From contig OZ244944.1 of assembly GCA_965222335.1 (NCBI GenBank), positions 868,001 through 932,000 on the forward strand: DNA of 64,000 nucleotides. The letters run 5' to 3'. Both the position numbers and the translations under genes were made by a program. Of the stretch, positions 17,642 through 27,182 are shown one piece after another; position 1 is the first letter of the stretch, and each line of letters starts with the position of its first letter. The notes under the pieces are model-generated. The model ran no database searches. It had not been told where the DNA came from and saw nothing but the letters and a program-made list of their open reading frames with translations. Source of the stretch: G965222335 sp965222335 (GTDB taxonomy: Bacteria; Pseudomonadota; Gammaproteobacteria; Pseudomonadales; Halieaceae).

Positions 17642-18376
17642 ATGAAACCGTTAATTTCGCTAGCGTTGACTGTACCGCTGCTGCTGGCAGCCGGCTGCAA
17701 GATCCAGATTGAAGTGCCTGAGGGGGGACAGGTCGTCACCGAGTCGGGCAACTACCGCTGTACGGCGGGCAACACCTGCAGCATCGATGTGGTGGATCTG
17801 TTCTTCGACGAGACCTTTGACGGCGTCGCCACGGCGGGTTTCCAGTTCACTGGCTGGAAGAAGCGGGACCGGGGCTTCTGCGGCGGCTCCGATGAACCCT
17901 GCCGCCTGTTTACCTCAGGCTTCGAGGGTAACGACGTACTGATGGGCTTTCTCGAGCGCCAGGACGAGGTTTTCTTCCTGGAGCCACAGTTCGAGCCCGT
18001 GGTCGTCGATGCTTTCGACCCCGAGATCTTCCAGTCAAGGCCCTTCCTGGTCAGGGAGGAAGGCTTCGATATTACCTACCGCTTCAACGAAGATGGCACC
18101 TATACCAAGCAGGCGGGTGGGATATTCGCGCGCGGCCAGTACCAGTTTGAGCGTAACAACCAGGTCATCCACTACACGCGGCTGGCAGAAACCGATGACG
18201 GCACCCGGACAGGCTTCGCGGTATTTGTGGGCTTTGACCGCAACGACACTTTCTACACCGTCTGTTTCACCGATGACCAGGACGTCAGGTCAGCGCTAAG
18301 AGCGGTGGATATCTGTGAAAACGGTGCCAGCGGCAACGCGGACAGGCCGGACCTGCTGCGCTACTTCGTCAACTGA
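17642..18376 (+). CDS. Lipoprotein with conserved CGGS/PCRLFTSGFEGND module (paralogue A)
   Basis: A 244-residue protein with lipobox LLAAG-C19. Residues 19-115 form a module with four further cysteines (40, 46, 80, 87) and the segments VDLFFDETF, GWKKRDRGFCGGS and PCRLFTSGFEGND. The same module is encoded at 27183-28010. The W-x-x-x...C-G-G-S...C pattern recalls divergent InlB B-repeat domains, but this is weak. The C-terminal half (about 120-244) differs from the paralogue and looks like an isolated beta-rich domain. AAGGGAG precedes the start. Function unknown; surface or periplasmic binding is the likely kind of role. Confidence 0.82.
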   Translation: MKPLISLALTVPLLLAAGCKIQIEVPEGGQVVTESGNYRCTAGNTCSIDVVDLFFDETFDGVATAGFQFTGWKKRDRGFCGGSDEPCRLFTSGFEGNDVLMGFLERQDEVFFLEPQFEPVVVDAFDPEIFQSRPFLVREEGFDITYRFNEDGTYTKQAGGIFARGQYQFERNNQVIHYTRLAETDDGTRTGFAVFVGFDRNDTFYTVCFTDDQDVRSALRAVDICENGASGNADRPDLLRYFVN

Positions 18377-18406
18377 TCGCGGCCTTTGCAGACCGCCCCG
18401 GGCGCT

Positions 18407-18422
18407 GCACCCCACGGGGTGC
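18407..18422. terminator. Short GC hairpin between convergent genes
   Basis: GCACCCC and GGGGTGC (18407-18413, 18416-18422) can form a hairpin in the 50-base gap between the lipoprotein gene and the convergent Na/Pi transporter gene. No T run follows, so it is a weak terminator candidate. Confidence 0.3.
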
Positions 18423-18426
18423 CGCG

Positions 18427-19692
18427 TCATTCGATATTCAGGCTCGACTCCTCGATGGCTTCCTGTAAATCATCGAGCTTGCCTGCCGGCGGTTCGGCGG
18501 CCATGATTTCCGGGTCAGGTCGATTGAAATAGGCCTCGGCACCGAATACGACGCCCGGGAGCATAAAAAACACGCCCAGCAGGTAACCGAAGGCCCAGCT
18601 GCGATTGACGCCCACCCGGGTACCCAGCCACTGGGCGGAGCGCACAGGCAGTCCGCGCAGGAACGGGATGGTCATAAACAGCACCACACCGATCACGTTA
18701 TAGAGCAAGTGGACCAGCGCAATCTGCAGGGCAACAGCCTTGAATTCCCCAGAAACCGCGGTCGCCGCCAGGAGGGCGGTGACACAGGTGCCGATGTTGG
18801 CACCCAGAGTGAAAGGAAAAATCTGCCGGGTGGTCAAGACGCCGGCCCCCGCCAGGGGCACCACCAGGCTGGTGGTGGTGGAGGAGGACTGCACGATCAC
18901 CGTGGCGAGGGTCCCAGAGGCGATGCCCGCCAGCGGGCCGCGACCGATGGCGGCATCCACAATACCCTTCGCCTTGCCGGTCATTACCGCGCGCAGCAGT
19001 CTGCCCAGGTACAGCACGGAGAAAATGATGCAGCTGATACCGATGGTGATCGCCGCCAGCGCCCCGGCAACATCGGGCAGCTTGCCGCACAGATCAATTA
19101 CCGCATTGACCAGTGGCTTGGTGGCGGCGCCGAAAAAGTTGACCCCCTTCATGGACGCATCGCCGGAACCCGCGAACCAGCCGCTCATCACCCCGCCCAG
19201 CTTTTCCAGCGGATGGAAAAAGATCTCGATTGGCAGGAACAGGAGGATGCTGTAGAAATTGAAAAAGTCGTGCACCGTGGCAGCTTCGAAGGACCGCGAA
19301 AAAGCCGCGCGCTCACGGTAGCTGCCCAGGCTGACGATGGTATTGGTGATCGTGGTGCCCATGTTGGCACCCATGATCATGGGTATTGCCACGCTGACTG
19401 GGACCCCGCCAGCCACCAGGCCGACGATGACCGAGGTCACGGTACTCGATGACTGCACCAGGGCCGTGGCGAGCGTCCCCAGTATCACCCCGACGATCGG
19501 GTTACTGGCGAACGCAAAGATCGCCTCTGCGCCCGCGGCGCCACCGGATATCCACTTGAATCCGGCGCCGATAATACCGACCCCCACCAGCAGCAGGTAA
19601 ATCAGCCCCAGCACTATCGCCCAGGTCAGTCCGGTACTGAAACGGGAGCCAGATGTGGACTCTGCGGGTGCCTTGATGGTGCTGATGTTCAT
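18427..19692 (-). CDS. Na+/phosphate cotransporter family protein
   Basis: A 421-residue inner-membrane protein with the two inverted QSSS repeats of the Na/Pi-II (SLC34/NptA) family: TALVQSSSTVTSVIVGLVAGG in the first half and TVIVQSSSTTTSLVVPLAGAG in the second, each in a re-entrant hairpin, and about eight to ten helices. It lacks the C-terminal PhoU-like domain of longer YjbB-type members. It should import phosphate with sodium. GGGGGAT precedes the start. Confidence 0.92.
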   Translation of the reverse strand: MNISTIKAPAESTSGSRFSTGLTWAIVLGLIYLLLVGVGIIGAGFKWISGGAAGAEAIFAFASNPIVGVILGTLATALVQSSSTVTSVIVGLVAGGVPVSVAIPMIMGANMGTTITNTIVSLGSYRERAAFSRSFEAATVHDFFNFYSILLFLPIEIFFHPLEKLGGVMSGWFAGSGDASMKGVNFFGAATKPLVNAVIDLCGKLPDVAGALAAITIGISCIIFSVLYLGRLLRAVMTGKAKGIVDAAIGRGPLAGIASGTLATVIVQSSSTTTSLVVPLAGAGVLTTRQIFPFTLGANIGTCVTALLAATAVSGEFKAVALQIALVHLLYNVIGVVLFMTIPFLRGLPVRSAQWLGTRVGVNRSWAFGYLLGVFFMLPGVVFGAEAYFNRPDPEIMAAEPPAGKLDDLQEAIEESSLNIE

Positions 19693-19852
19693 TGATCCCC
19701 CGGAGCCGGCTGCTGCCTGCCTCAATTGGATTTACTGACCAGCCTGTATGTGCCCGGCACCTGTACGCGAACCGCAGACCCGCCTTTCCCGAGGCGGAGT
19801 CTAGCGATCAGATGTGACAATTTGGTGACGGTCAGGGCTCGCCCGCAGGGGG

Positions 19853-21118
19853 TTACCAGGTCGACCCCGCCTGGATATAGACCGCGGTCTCTTCCGGCCC
19901 CCGGGCGACATCCAGGCCCACGGCGAAGCCGTAGCGACGCGCGATGAGGTAGCGAAAACCCGCGCCAATACTGTCAGCGCTGTCCGCGTCGCTCAGGTCG
20001 GCAAAGTCCCCGGCGGCGCGGCCAGCCCCGGTGAAGGCACCTACCTTCCAGCGCCGGTTGATCTTGTAGTCCAGCTGCACCTCAGCGACCGCCACGCGCT
20101 CGCCCTGGTAGCGCGACTTGGATATGCCGCGCAAATCCACGAAGGGGGGTATATACGGCGGCAGCCGCTCATCGTCACTCGCCTCTACGCCGTCGAGCTG
20201 CAGGCGCAGTCCGAGGTTCCAGTGCTCGCTCAGCTCCCAGTAGCCGAGCCCGGCGAACTGGAAGCTGTCGTAATCCACGTCACTGCCAATAGCGTCATCA
20301 AACACGGTGTAGTTCGCGCTGAGGTAGTAACCCTGCTGCGGATTAAAGGGGTTGTCGCGGCTGTCGAACTCGACCACGGCGCCCAGGCCGGACGTGGTGA
20401 AGTCGCTTTGCAGGTTGTCCTGCAGATACTCCCGCGCTGCAGGCGGCAGGCGACTGAGGTCCGGTGAGCTGGCGAGGGAAGCCTCCACGCTGCGGTAGAG
20501 TTGACGAGCACCAGCATAGATTCGTGAGTTCGGAATAAGGAACTTGATGTCCTGGAACAGGACCGGGCCCTCAAGATTGAGTTCCAATGGCCTTGGGAGA
20601 TTGCCGACGCCGGGCAAAGAGAAGAAATCGAGATTGGGGGACGCGTAGGCCAGGAAACCGCGATAGCGGATCGTGTCCTGCCGCCAGAAACCCAGGTGCC
20701 CCAGGGCTGCGGCTTTGGTTCCGTTCTCGGTGTAGGCCCCTCCGATCAGGCTGATGTTTTCGGGCAACAGTGCCTGCCGGGCAGTCTGCTGCGCACGCTG
20801 CGCCTCGGACTCGTGAAAAAACATCGCTCCCAGGCCCAGTCCCGTACCCACCGCGGGCTCGGTGATGATTGCGGGGATGGTCAGGAATCCGAGCGGCACC
20901 TCCGAGAGGTAGCGGCTCATATCCACCTGCCCGTCCTCGGGATCGATCATGTAGTCCTGGAAGAAGTCTGCGCCCGCCGGCGATGCACCCGACAGGCAAA
21001 GGAAACAAGCTACGGCCCGCATCAATACCAGCGCACGAGAGGCAAGCGGCGTCCGCGATACCTCGCCAGAGCCCTCACCGCCACGCCTGTCACCGCTAGT
21101 CCCCTTACCGTCGCTCAT
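19853..21118 (-). CDS. BamA/TamA-type surface-antigen outer-membrane protein
   Basis: A 421-residue protein. After a signal peptide (ALVLMRAVACFLCLSGASPAGA) a beta-barrel of the Bac_surface_Ag family follows: GFLTIPAIITEPAVGTGLGLGAMFF, GLGAVVEFDSRDNPFNPQQGYYL and VAEVQLDYKINRRWKVGAFTGAG, ending GSTW. No POTRA repeats are visible, so it is a barrel-only member, perhaps a patatin-less or TamA-derived porin-like protein. The start at 21118 has AGGTGG eight bases upstream; an ATG at 21022 would give a shorter signal peptide. It diverges from the LysE gene. Confidence 0.83.
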   Translation of the reverse strand: MSDGKGTSGDRRGGEGSGEVSRTPLASRALVLMRAVACFLCLSGASPAGADFFQDYMIDPEDGQVDMSRYLSEVPLGFLTIPAIITEPAVGTGLGLGAMFFHESEAQRAQQTARQALLPENISLIGGAYTENGTKAAALGHLGFWRQDTIRYRGFLAYASPNLDFFSLPGVGNLPRPLELNLEGPVLFQDIKFLIPNSRIYAGARQLYRSVEASLASSPDLSRLPPAAREYLQDNLQSDFTTSGLGAVVEFDSRDNPFNPQQGYYLSANYTVFDDAIGSDVDYDSFQFAGLGYWELSEHWNLGLRLQLDGVEASDDERLPPYIPPFVDLRGISKSRYQGERVAVAEVQLDYKINRRWKVGAFTGAGRAAGDFADLSDADSADSIGAGFRYLIARRYGFAVGLDVARGPEETAVYIQAGSTW

Positions 21119-21211
21119 CCACTGCGCCACCTGTCTCCGCCACTTCTTCAGGACAATACTTTGAACGACTGCATTTAGTCTATATTGGGGTAATTCAACC
21201 TGGAGCCTGCC

Positions 21212-21859
21212 GTGCCTTCCATCGAAGTTCTGATCGCCTTCACCACCGCCGCGCTGGTGATGAACATGTCCCCCGGGCCGTCCAACCTGTACGTGATGGC
21301 AAGGGCCATCGCCCAGGGCGCCCGTGGCGGTATCGCGGCGGCAGCGGGTCTCGCCACGGGCAGCCTCGTGCACGTGGCAGCGGCAGTGCTGGGCCTTTCC
21401 GCGCTGTTCGTCCATTCGCCCACGCTCTACACGATCATCAAGCTGATCGGAGCGGGTTATCTGGTCTACCTGGGGATCAATTACTGGCGCTCATCATTTA
21501 AAGGGACCCAGGAAAGCGCGCCTTCGCTTGCCGAGAAACCACTCACCGACGTTTTCAGGGAGAGCGTCCTTGTGGAGATCACCAACCCGAAAACCGCCCT
21601 GTTTTTCCTCGCCTTCCTGCCCCAGTTTGTGACACCTGAGCAGGGCCCGGTGGCCCCGCAGCTTCTTATCCTTGGGCTGATCGTCACCCTGTCCGCAATA
21701 CCCTGTGACATCCTGGTTGCGGTTTCATCTAGCAGGGTTGCCGCGTGGCTCTTGCGCCACCCAGCCGCACCGGCTATCCAGGACCGAATCTCCGGTACCA
21801 TCCTGTTTGGCATGGGTGCGTACATCGCTATCGATGAGATGCTCGAGTCGGAAAGCTAG
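21212..21859 (+). CDS. LysE/RhtB-family amino-acid exporter
   Basis: A 215-residue protein with about six hydrophobic helices. The N-terminal MNMSPGPSNLYVMARAIAQGARGGIAAAAG and the later VEITNPKTALFFLAFLPQFV are diagnostic for LysE/RhtB translocators, which export amino acids or derivatives such as homoserine lactone and threonine. The GTG start at 21212 has TGGAG seven bases upstream. It is a single gene between a divergent barrel gene and a convergent symporter gene. Confidence 0.93.
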   Translation: MPSIEVLIAFTTAALVMNMSPGPSNLYVMARAIAQGARGGIAAAAGLATGSLVHVAAAVLGLSALFVHSPTLYTIIKLIGAGYLVYLGINYWRSSFKGTQESAPSLAEKPLTDVFRESVLVEITNPKTALFFLAFLPQFVTPEQGPVAPQLLILGLIVTLSAIPCDILVAVSSSRVAAWLLRHPAAPAIQDRISGTILFGMGAYIAIDEMLESES

Positions 21860-21886
21860 GGCGCGCAATTGACGGGCAGACCCGTG

Positions 21887-23323
21887 CTACTTTTTCGCGC
21901 CTGTACCGGCGACGGATCCAGCCCGGCTACCTATCAGGTAAACCAGCAATCCCGCCAGCATACCCGGCATGATTTCATACACCGTCGAGCTGGCCTGCTC
22001 ACCCGCGTACTGCCAGGCAATCACCGCCAGCGGCCCCGCCAGAGCCATGGCGATCGCGAGCTTCTCCGAGGGCCTGCGCCCGAGGGCGTAGACGATCAAC
22101 AGTGGGCCGAAGGCCGACCCGAGTCCCGACCAGGCGTAGAGCACCAGGGCGAACACACTCTCGTCCGAGAACAGGGCAATTGCCAGCGCGATGACCACCA
22201 TCAACAGGGTTGCCATACGCGTCACGGTGTAGCCGTGCCATCGTTGCGGGAGTAAATCGCGACTGATGGCCGCTGAGCAGGTGAGGATCAGGGAATCGGC
22301 CGTGGAAATGGTCGCCGCGAACAGGCCGGCGAGGACCAGACCCGCCATGACGTCCGGCAGCAGATTCGCCGCCAGGGTGGGTAGTGCCAGCTCGGTATCC
22401 TCGGTGACGCTGAAATCGGCGATATCCGGCAGGATCAGGCGGGCCATCAGGCCCACCACCATGGCCAGAGAATAGAACGTGGTGTACCAGCTGTAGTAAT
22501 ACACCCGGGTGCGCGTCAGCTCGTTCTCACTTTGCAGGGACATGAAGCGAATCATGATGTGCGGCTGCCCGATCACGCCAAAGCCAGCAAACATCCAGCC
22601 GATCACGAACAGTGCCGGTCCTGCGGCGCCGAAGGCGAGGTCCGGTGGAAACCAGTTCATGTAGGTATCGGATACGCCATTCAGCGCTTCCAGAGAGGCC
22701 TGTACGCCGCCCAGGTTGGTGATGGTGACCCAGGCCATAATCGACATGCCGGTCAGCATCACCACTGACTGGGCGGCATCGGTCCAGACAGAGGCACGCA
22801 GCCCGCCGGAAAAACTGTAGAACAGGACCATCACCGCACCGAGAATAGCCCCGGTGGTTTCCGGCCAGTCGAAGAGCACATGCAGGGCCTTGCTGCCGGC
22901 GCTGAACTGGGCGGCGGCGTAAACGCCCAGGAAGAAGGTCACGCCCAGCGCGGCGACGATTCGCAGGCGGGTGAATTGCTGGCCGAACCAGTTCGCCAGC
23001 AGCGAAGGATAGGTCAGGGCGTCGAACTGCTCAGTGGCGCCACGCAGTTTGCGATGCACCAGCAGGGAAATCAGAAAGTCCCCGGCGATCCAGCCTATCA
23101 TCAACCATATCGCCCCCAGGCCCGCCGTGTAGGTGAAGCCGATCATGCCGATGAACATGTAGCCGCTGTTGTTGGTAGCGACCGCGGAAAGTCCCGCCAG
23201 CGAGGGTGGCAGGGATCGGCCCGCCAACAGGAAATCGGCGCTCTGCTTCTGGCGCACCAGCACGGCCGAGAAGCCGATCAGCAGAAACACCAGCATGAAA
23301 AAGATAAAACTGATCTGCAGCAT
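21887..23323 (-). CDS. Sodium:solute symporter (SSS family)
   Basis: A 478-residue protein with 12-13 hydrophobic helices. LAGRSLPPSLAGLSAVATNNSGYMFIGMIGFTY at 35-67 is the TM2 sodium-site region of PutP/SSF proteins, and GLVLAGLFAATISTADSLILTCS near residue 315 is the TM8/9 signature with the sodium-binding Ser/Thr residues. It drives uptake of an organic solute with Na+. The pattern is closest to PutP-like members; the substrate (proline, pantothenate or another carboxylate) is open. Confidence 0.92.
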   Translation of the reverse strand: MLQISFIFFMLVFLLIGFSAVLVRQKQSADFLLAGRSLPPSLAGLSAVATNNSGYMFIGMIGFTYTAGLGAIWLMIGWIAGDFLISLLVHRKLRGATEQFDALTYPSLLANWFGQQFTRLRIVAALGVTFFLGVYAAAQFSAGSKALHVLFDWPETTGAILGAVMVLFYSFSGGLRASVWTDAAQSVVMLTGMSIMAWVTITNLGGVQASLEALNGVSDTYMNWFPPDLAFGAAGPALFVIGWMFAGFGVIGQPHIMIRFMSLQSENELTRTRVYYYSWYTTFYSLAMVVGLMARLILPDIADFSVTEDTELALPTLAANLLPDVMAGLVLAGLFAATISTADSLILTCSAAISRDLLPQRWHGYTVTRMATLLMVVIALAIALFSDESVFALVLYAWSGLGSAFGPLLIVYALGRRPSEKLAIAMALAGPLAVIAWQYAGEQASSTVYEIMPGMLAGLLVYLIGSRAGSVAGTGAKK

Positions 23324-23487
23324 GGTCGCAAGAATCTCTTACCACGACACCTGCACAGTACCAGCCGATCACCCGGCCTGCACCCTTGTCCCCGGCGGGC
23401 CCGGTCGGGTCTTGCGATGGGGTCGCGATATCCGCGCCGCAAGTCGAGCCGTTTTATGCCGGGCCCAAAAAATGTTATGACTGTTTA

Positions 23488-24495
23488 ATGGACGTTCTCG
23501 GGTTCGCTTTTTCCGCGCTCGTTATTGTCCTCGCCGGCACCCGCCTGTCCGCCATCGCGGACCGCCTCGCGGATCGCACGGGACTCGGCGAGGCGCTGAT
23601 GGGCGGTGTCTTTCTGGGTGCTACCACTTCCATATCCGGCAGTGTGCTGTCGGCAACGGCAGCCTGGGAAGGCCTGACAGACCTGGCGATCAGCAATGCC
23701 ATCGGCGGCATTGCGGTGCAGACCTTCTTCCTGGTGCTGGTGGATATCTGGTACCGCGGCGCGAACCTGGAGCACGCTGCGGTCTCCACCACAAATACCA
23801 TGCTGGCTGGCCTGCTGGCACTGTTGCTGACCCTGCCCCTGATTGCGCAGGCGGTACCCGGCGTGACGTTGATCGGCATTCACCCGATCACCCCCATTCT
23901 GTTTCTCACTTATCTGGGCGGCCTGCGCTACGTCGCGGAGGAGAGACGCAATCCCATGTGGGAACCGCGGCACACCCGGGAAACAGTTGAAGACACGCCG
24001 GAAGCGCCCGCAGATGGCGCCGGTGTCGGCGGTCTCTGGCTGCAGTTCATTTTGCTGGCGGCGCTGATGGTCGGTGCGGGCCTCCTGCTCAAAACCACGG
24101 GCGTCAGCCTTGCCCGAGAGTGGGGCCTCACCCATCTGGTTCTCGGCACCCTGCTGACGGCCATCACCACATCGCTTCCCGAGCTCGTTACCACGTTTGC
24201 GGCTGTGCGACGTGGCGCCCTGACCCTGGCCATTGGCGGCATCGTGGGCGGCAATTCATTCGACGTCCTGTTCCTCGCCTTTGCCGACATCGCCTATCGG
24301 GATGGCTCCCTGTATCACACCATGACTCACCAGCACCTGGCCTACATCGCACTGATTATCGCAATGATCATTGTCTTGATGCTCGGCTTGCTGCGCCGGG
24401 AGAAATCCGGGATTGCCAATATCGGCTGGGAGAGCGTGTTAATCGGGATGCTGTATCTGGCCAGCCTGGGCCTGGTGGTCAGCGGAGGCCCCTGA
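23488..24495 (+). CDS. Sodium/calcium exchanger family protein
   Basis: A 335-residue protein with ten or so helices in two homologous halves. GEALMGGVFLGATTSISGSV in the first half and TAITTSLPELVTTFAAVRRG with GGIVGGNSFDVLFLAFADI in the second are the alpha-repeats of the CaCA superfamily. The first repeat lacks the usual acidic residue, having TTSISGSV instead of TSxPE, so cation preference may be altered. It exchanges Ca2+ or a related cation for Na+ or H+. The EamA gene starts one base after its stop. Confidence 0.85.
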   Translation: MDVLGFAFSALVIVLAGTRLSAIADRLADRTGLGEALMGGVFLGATTSISGSVLSATAAWEGLTDLAISNAIGGIAVQTFFLVLVDIWYRGANLEHAAVSTTNTMLAGLLALLLTLPLIAQAVPGVTLIGIHPITPILFLTYLGGLRYVAEERRNPMWEPRHTRETVEDTPEAPADGAGVGGLWLQFILLAALMVGAGLLLKTTGVSLAREWGLTHLVLGTLLTAITTSLPELVTTFAAVRRGALTLAIGGIVGGNSFDVLFLAFADIAYRDGSLYHTMTHQHLAYIALIIAMIIVLMLGLLRREKSGIANIGWESVLIGMLYLASLGLVVSGGP

Positions 24496-24496
24496 G

Positions 24497-25417
24497 GTGA
24501 AGACCGTAGGCAGCACCAGACGTAGCCTGAGTCGAGGCCCGGCGATGGTGGCGCTGGCAGCGCTATGCTGGGGCATTTCCGCCGGGATCAGCGGGATTCT
24601 TATTGATGAGGGTTGGGATCCGTTTGTGGTGTCTTTCTACCGCGGCGCCATCGGTCTCGTGTTTGTTTCCATCTGGCTGGCATTGCGGCCTTATGGCAGC
24701 GGCCTTGGCAGTCTCCGCCTCTGGTTCTGGTCGATCATCGCAGGGGTGGGTGTTGCGGGGAACTTTGCCTTTTTCTTCTTCAGCATTGCCGAAAGCAGCG
24801 TCGCGGTGGCAGCAACCCTGATGTATTGCGCTCCCGTCTTCGTGTTCCTGGTGTCTTTCATCCTGGGGCTGGAGCGTGCCACCCTCGGAAAATGCGCCGC
24901 GATTGCCACGACCCTGCTGGGTATCGTCCTGCTCACCCAGATTTACGAGATTGGCGCCAGTGAGGTTTCGACGCTCGGTGCGGCGGCGGGGCTGCTGGCA
25001 GGACTGGCCTATGCCCTGTTTATATTTGGCTTCAAGTACGCCGCACCCCACGGTAGTCCGCAGGCGATCCTCGTGATTGCGCTCGCCACCCTTGTGCTGC
25101 TCCTGGTCTGGCCCGGAGACCCACACCAGACGATGGGCGCACTTGGAACGCCGAGCTGGCCGCTATTCGTCGTGCTCGGCGTTCTGGGCGCCGGCGCCTC
25201 CTTCATCCTGTATGTCCTGGGCCTGCGCCGCACAGCCCCCGCAATGGCCTCGATAGTGGCGATGGTCGAGCCGGTCACCGCAACGCTCTTCGGCCTGCTC
25301 GTCCTTCAGGAAAGCCTTTCCCCACCCCAGGCCCTGGGAATGTGCCTGATTTTGCTGACGGTGACGGTGTTGAGCGCCGGGTCTGACCCGGGAAAGGCCC
25401 GTGGTGCCGGCCGCTAG
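24497..25417 (+). CDS. EamA/DMT-family transporter
   Basis: A 306-residue protein with ten hydrophobic helices in two EamA repeats: MVALAALCWGISAGISGIL in the first and LGAAAGLLAGLAYALFIFGFKYAA in the second, ending with the usual SIVAMVEPVTATLFGLLVLQE. It is an inner-membrane drug/metabolite transporter, usually an exporter. The GTG start lies two bases after the exchanger stop with GAGG in front, so the two genes form an operon. Confidence 0.92.
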   Translation: MKTVGSTRRSLSRGPAMVALAALCWGISAGISGILIDEGWDPFVVSFYRGAIGLVFVSIWLALRPYGSGLGSLRLWFWSIIAGVGVAGNFAFFFFSIAESSVAVAATLMYCAPVFVFLVSFILGLERATLGKCAAIATTLLGIVLLTQIYEIGASEVSTLGAAAGLLAGLAYALFIFGFKYAAPHGSPQAILVIALATLVLLLVWPGDPHQTMGALGTPSWPLFVVLGVLGAGASFILYVLGLRRTAPAMASIVAMVEPVTATLFGLLVLQESLSPPQALGMCLILLTVTVLSAGSDPGKARGAGR

Positions 25418-25549
25418 CGCTCATACTTGCCGTGCCACTACCGACACTATCGCCTGCACGACAGACTTTTCATCCGCTGAGCTTCTATACTGCACGGACT
25501 GAGGCCACAATCTGCCGGCCCGGCTCACGCAAATAAGAGAGGATATTCC

Positions 25550-27118
25550 ATGAATGGCGCAGAAAGCCTGATCAAGACCCTGGTGGATGGCGGTGTTGAA
25601 GTGTGTTTTACCAACCCTGGCACCTCGGAAATGCACTTCGTTGCCGCCCTGGATGAGGTCGATGGCATGCGCTGCGTGCTCTGCCTGTTCGAGGGCGTGG
25701 TCACGGGCGCGGCCCATGGTTACGCGGTGATGGCGCGCAAGCCCGCGTCTACCCTGCTGCACCTGGGCCCGGGCCTGGGCAATGCCCTGGCCAATGCACA
25801 CAACGCCAAGAAGGGCCACGTGCCCATGGTCAACATCGTCGGCGACCACGCCACCTACCACCTGAAATACGATGCGCCCCTGACATCTGATATCGAGGGC
25901 ATCGCCGGCCCGGTCTCCCACTGGGTTTACAGCTCCAGCGCAGCAGGTGAAATCGCGCAGGATGCCGCCACCGCAATACAGCAGGCAGGCCACGGCCAGG
26001 TTGCAACCCTGATTCTGCCGGCGGACATATCCTGGGGCGATAACCCCGGCGGTGCCGCCGCGGCCACCGAGGTACCCGCCCTCACGGTGATCACCCGCGA
26101 CCGGGTGCAGCGGGCCCGGAGCCTGCTCGGCAACGGCAAGCCAACCGTGATCCTGGTGGGCGGCCGCGAGGTCACCGCAGCCCAGGGCGAGCAGCTCAGT
26201 CGCATTGCACAATCCTCCGGCGCCCGTGTATTGACCGAGACATTCCCCTCCCGGGTGCGCCGTGGTGCCGGCACCGCCGCGATCGAGCGCCTGCCCTACC
26301 TGGCGGAGCTGGCTATTGAAGAACTGAAAGGCACGGAACAATTGATCCTGATCGGCGCGGACGCACCCGTGTCCTTCTTCGCCTATCCCAATGTGCCAAG
26401 CGTGCTCTCCCCGGACGGCTGTGACGTGCTGCCCCTGGCCGGACCGGACGACGACATCGACGAGGCCCTCGACGCCCTGGTTGACGCCCTGGGCGCCGGA
26501 GCGCAGGCACCGGCACTGCGGCCACAGGACATCCCCCCAGCCCCGACCGGCGCCCTGGATGCCAACACCGCCGCCCAGGCCCTGGCCCACCATATGCCGG
26601 AAGACGCCATTGTCGTGGACGAGGGCATCACCTCGGGCCTTGCCTGCTTTCCCGCCACCGCGACCACCCGTCCGCACGACTGGCTCAATCTCACCGGCGG
26701 CTCCATCGGCTGGGGCCTGCCCGCCGCCACGGGGGCGGCAATCGCCCAGCCCGGGCGCAAGGTGATTTGCCTGGAAGGCGACGGCAGCGCGATGTATACC
26801 ATCCAGTCCCTGTGGACCATGGCCCGGGAACAACTCGACGTTACCGTCATCCTGTTCAATAACCGCAAGTACTCGGTACTGGAAATCGAGTTTGCCCGCA
26901 CCGGCGCCCGGGGCGGCAAGCCGGGACCCAAGGCCGCCAGTTCCCTGGCAATCGGCAGCCCCGACATGGATTTCCAGGCCATGGCCTCCGGCATGGGCGT
27001 GCACGCCACCGTGGCCACGACGGCGGAAGAGTTCAGCGAACAGCTGGGTGAAGCGATGGCGCAACAGGGCCTCTGGCTGATCGACGCGCGCATCCCGCCA
27101 TTAGATCTCGGCTGGTAA
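25550..27118 (+). CDS. Thiamine-diphosphate-dependent acetolactate-synthase-like enzyme
   Basis: A 522-residue three-domain ThDP enzyme. Glu48 in CLFEGVVTGAAHGYA is the cofactor-activating glutamate. The ThDP/Mg motif is GDGSAMYTIQSLW, followed 26 residues later by NN. Neighbouring NPGTSEMHFVAALD and LHLGPGLGNALANAHNA match the group annotated as acetolactate synthase large subunit or benzoylformate decarboxylase-like. No small regulatory subunit and no ilvC are nearby, so branched-chain biosynthesis is unlikely; a 2-oxo-acid decarboxylase or carboligase is more plausible. GAGAGG precedes the start. Confidence 0.9.
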   Translation: MNGAESLIKTLVDGGVEVCFTNPGTSEMHFVAALDEVDGMRCVLCLFEGVVTGAAHGYAVMARKPASTLLHLGPGLGNALANAHNAKKGHVPMVNIVGDHATYHLKYDAPLTSDIEGIAGPVSHWVYSSSAAGEIAQDAATAIQQAGHGQVATLILPADISWGDNPGGAAAATEVPALTVITRDRVQRARSLLGNGKPTVILVGGREVTAAQGEQLSRIAQSSGARVLTETFPSRVRRGAGTAAIERLPYLAELAIEELKGTEQLILIGADAPVSFFAYPNVPSVLSPDGCDVLPLAGPDDDIDEALDALVDALGAGAQAPALRPQDIPPAPTGALDANTAAQALAHHMPEDAIVVDEGITSGLACFPATATTRPHDWLNLTGGSIGWGLPAATGAAIAQPGRKVICLEGDGSAMYTIQSLWTMAREQLDVTVILFNNRKYSVLEIEFARTGARGGKPGPKAASSLAIGSPDMDFQAMASGMGVHATVATTAEEFSEQLGEAMAQQGLWLIDARIPPLDLGW

Positions 27119-27182
27119 CACGGGGCAAAGGCCGCAGGTGCACCGATGTGATCGAGTGACGTGTCCGGATCCGCCCCACCTG

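Noticed and set aside
25421..27064. A 547-residue open frame on the minus strand
   Set aside because: Antisense shadow of the ThDP enzyme, Gly/His/Gln-rich without motifs.
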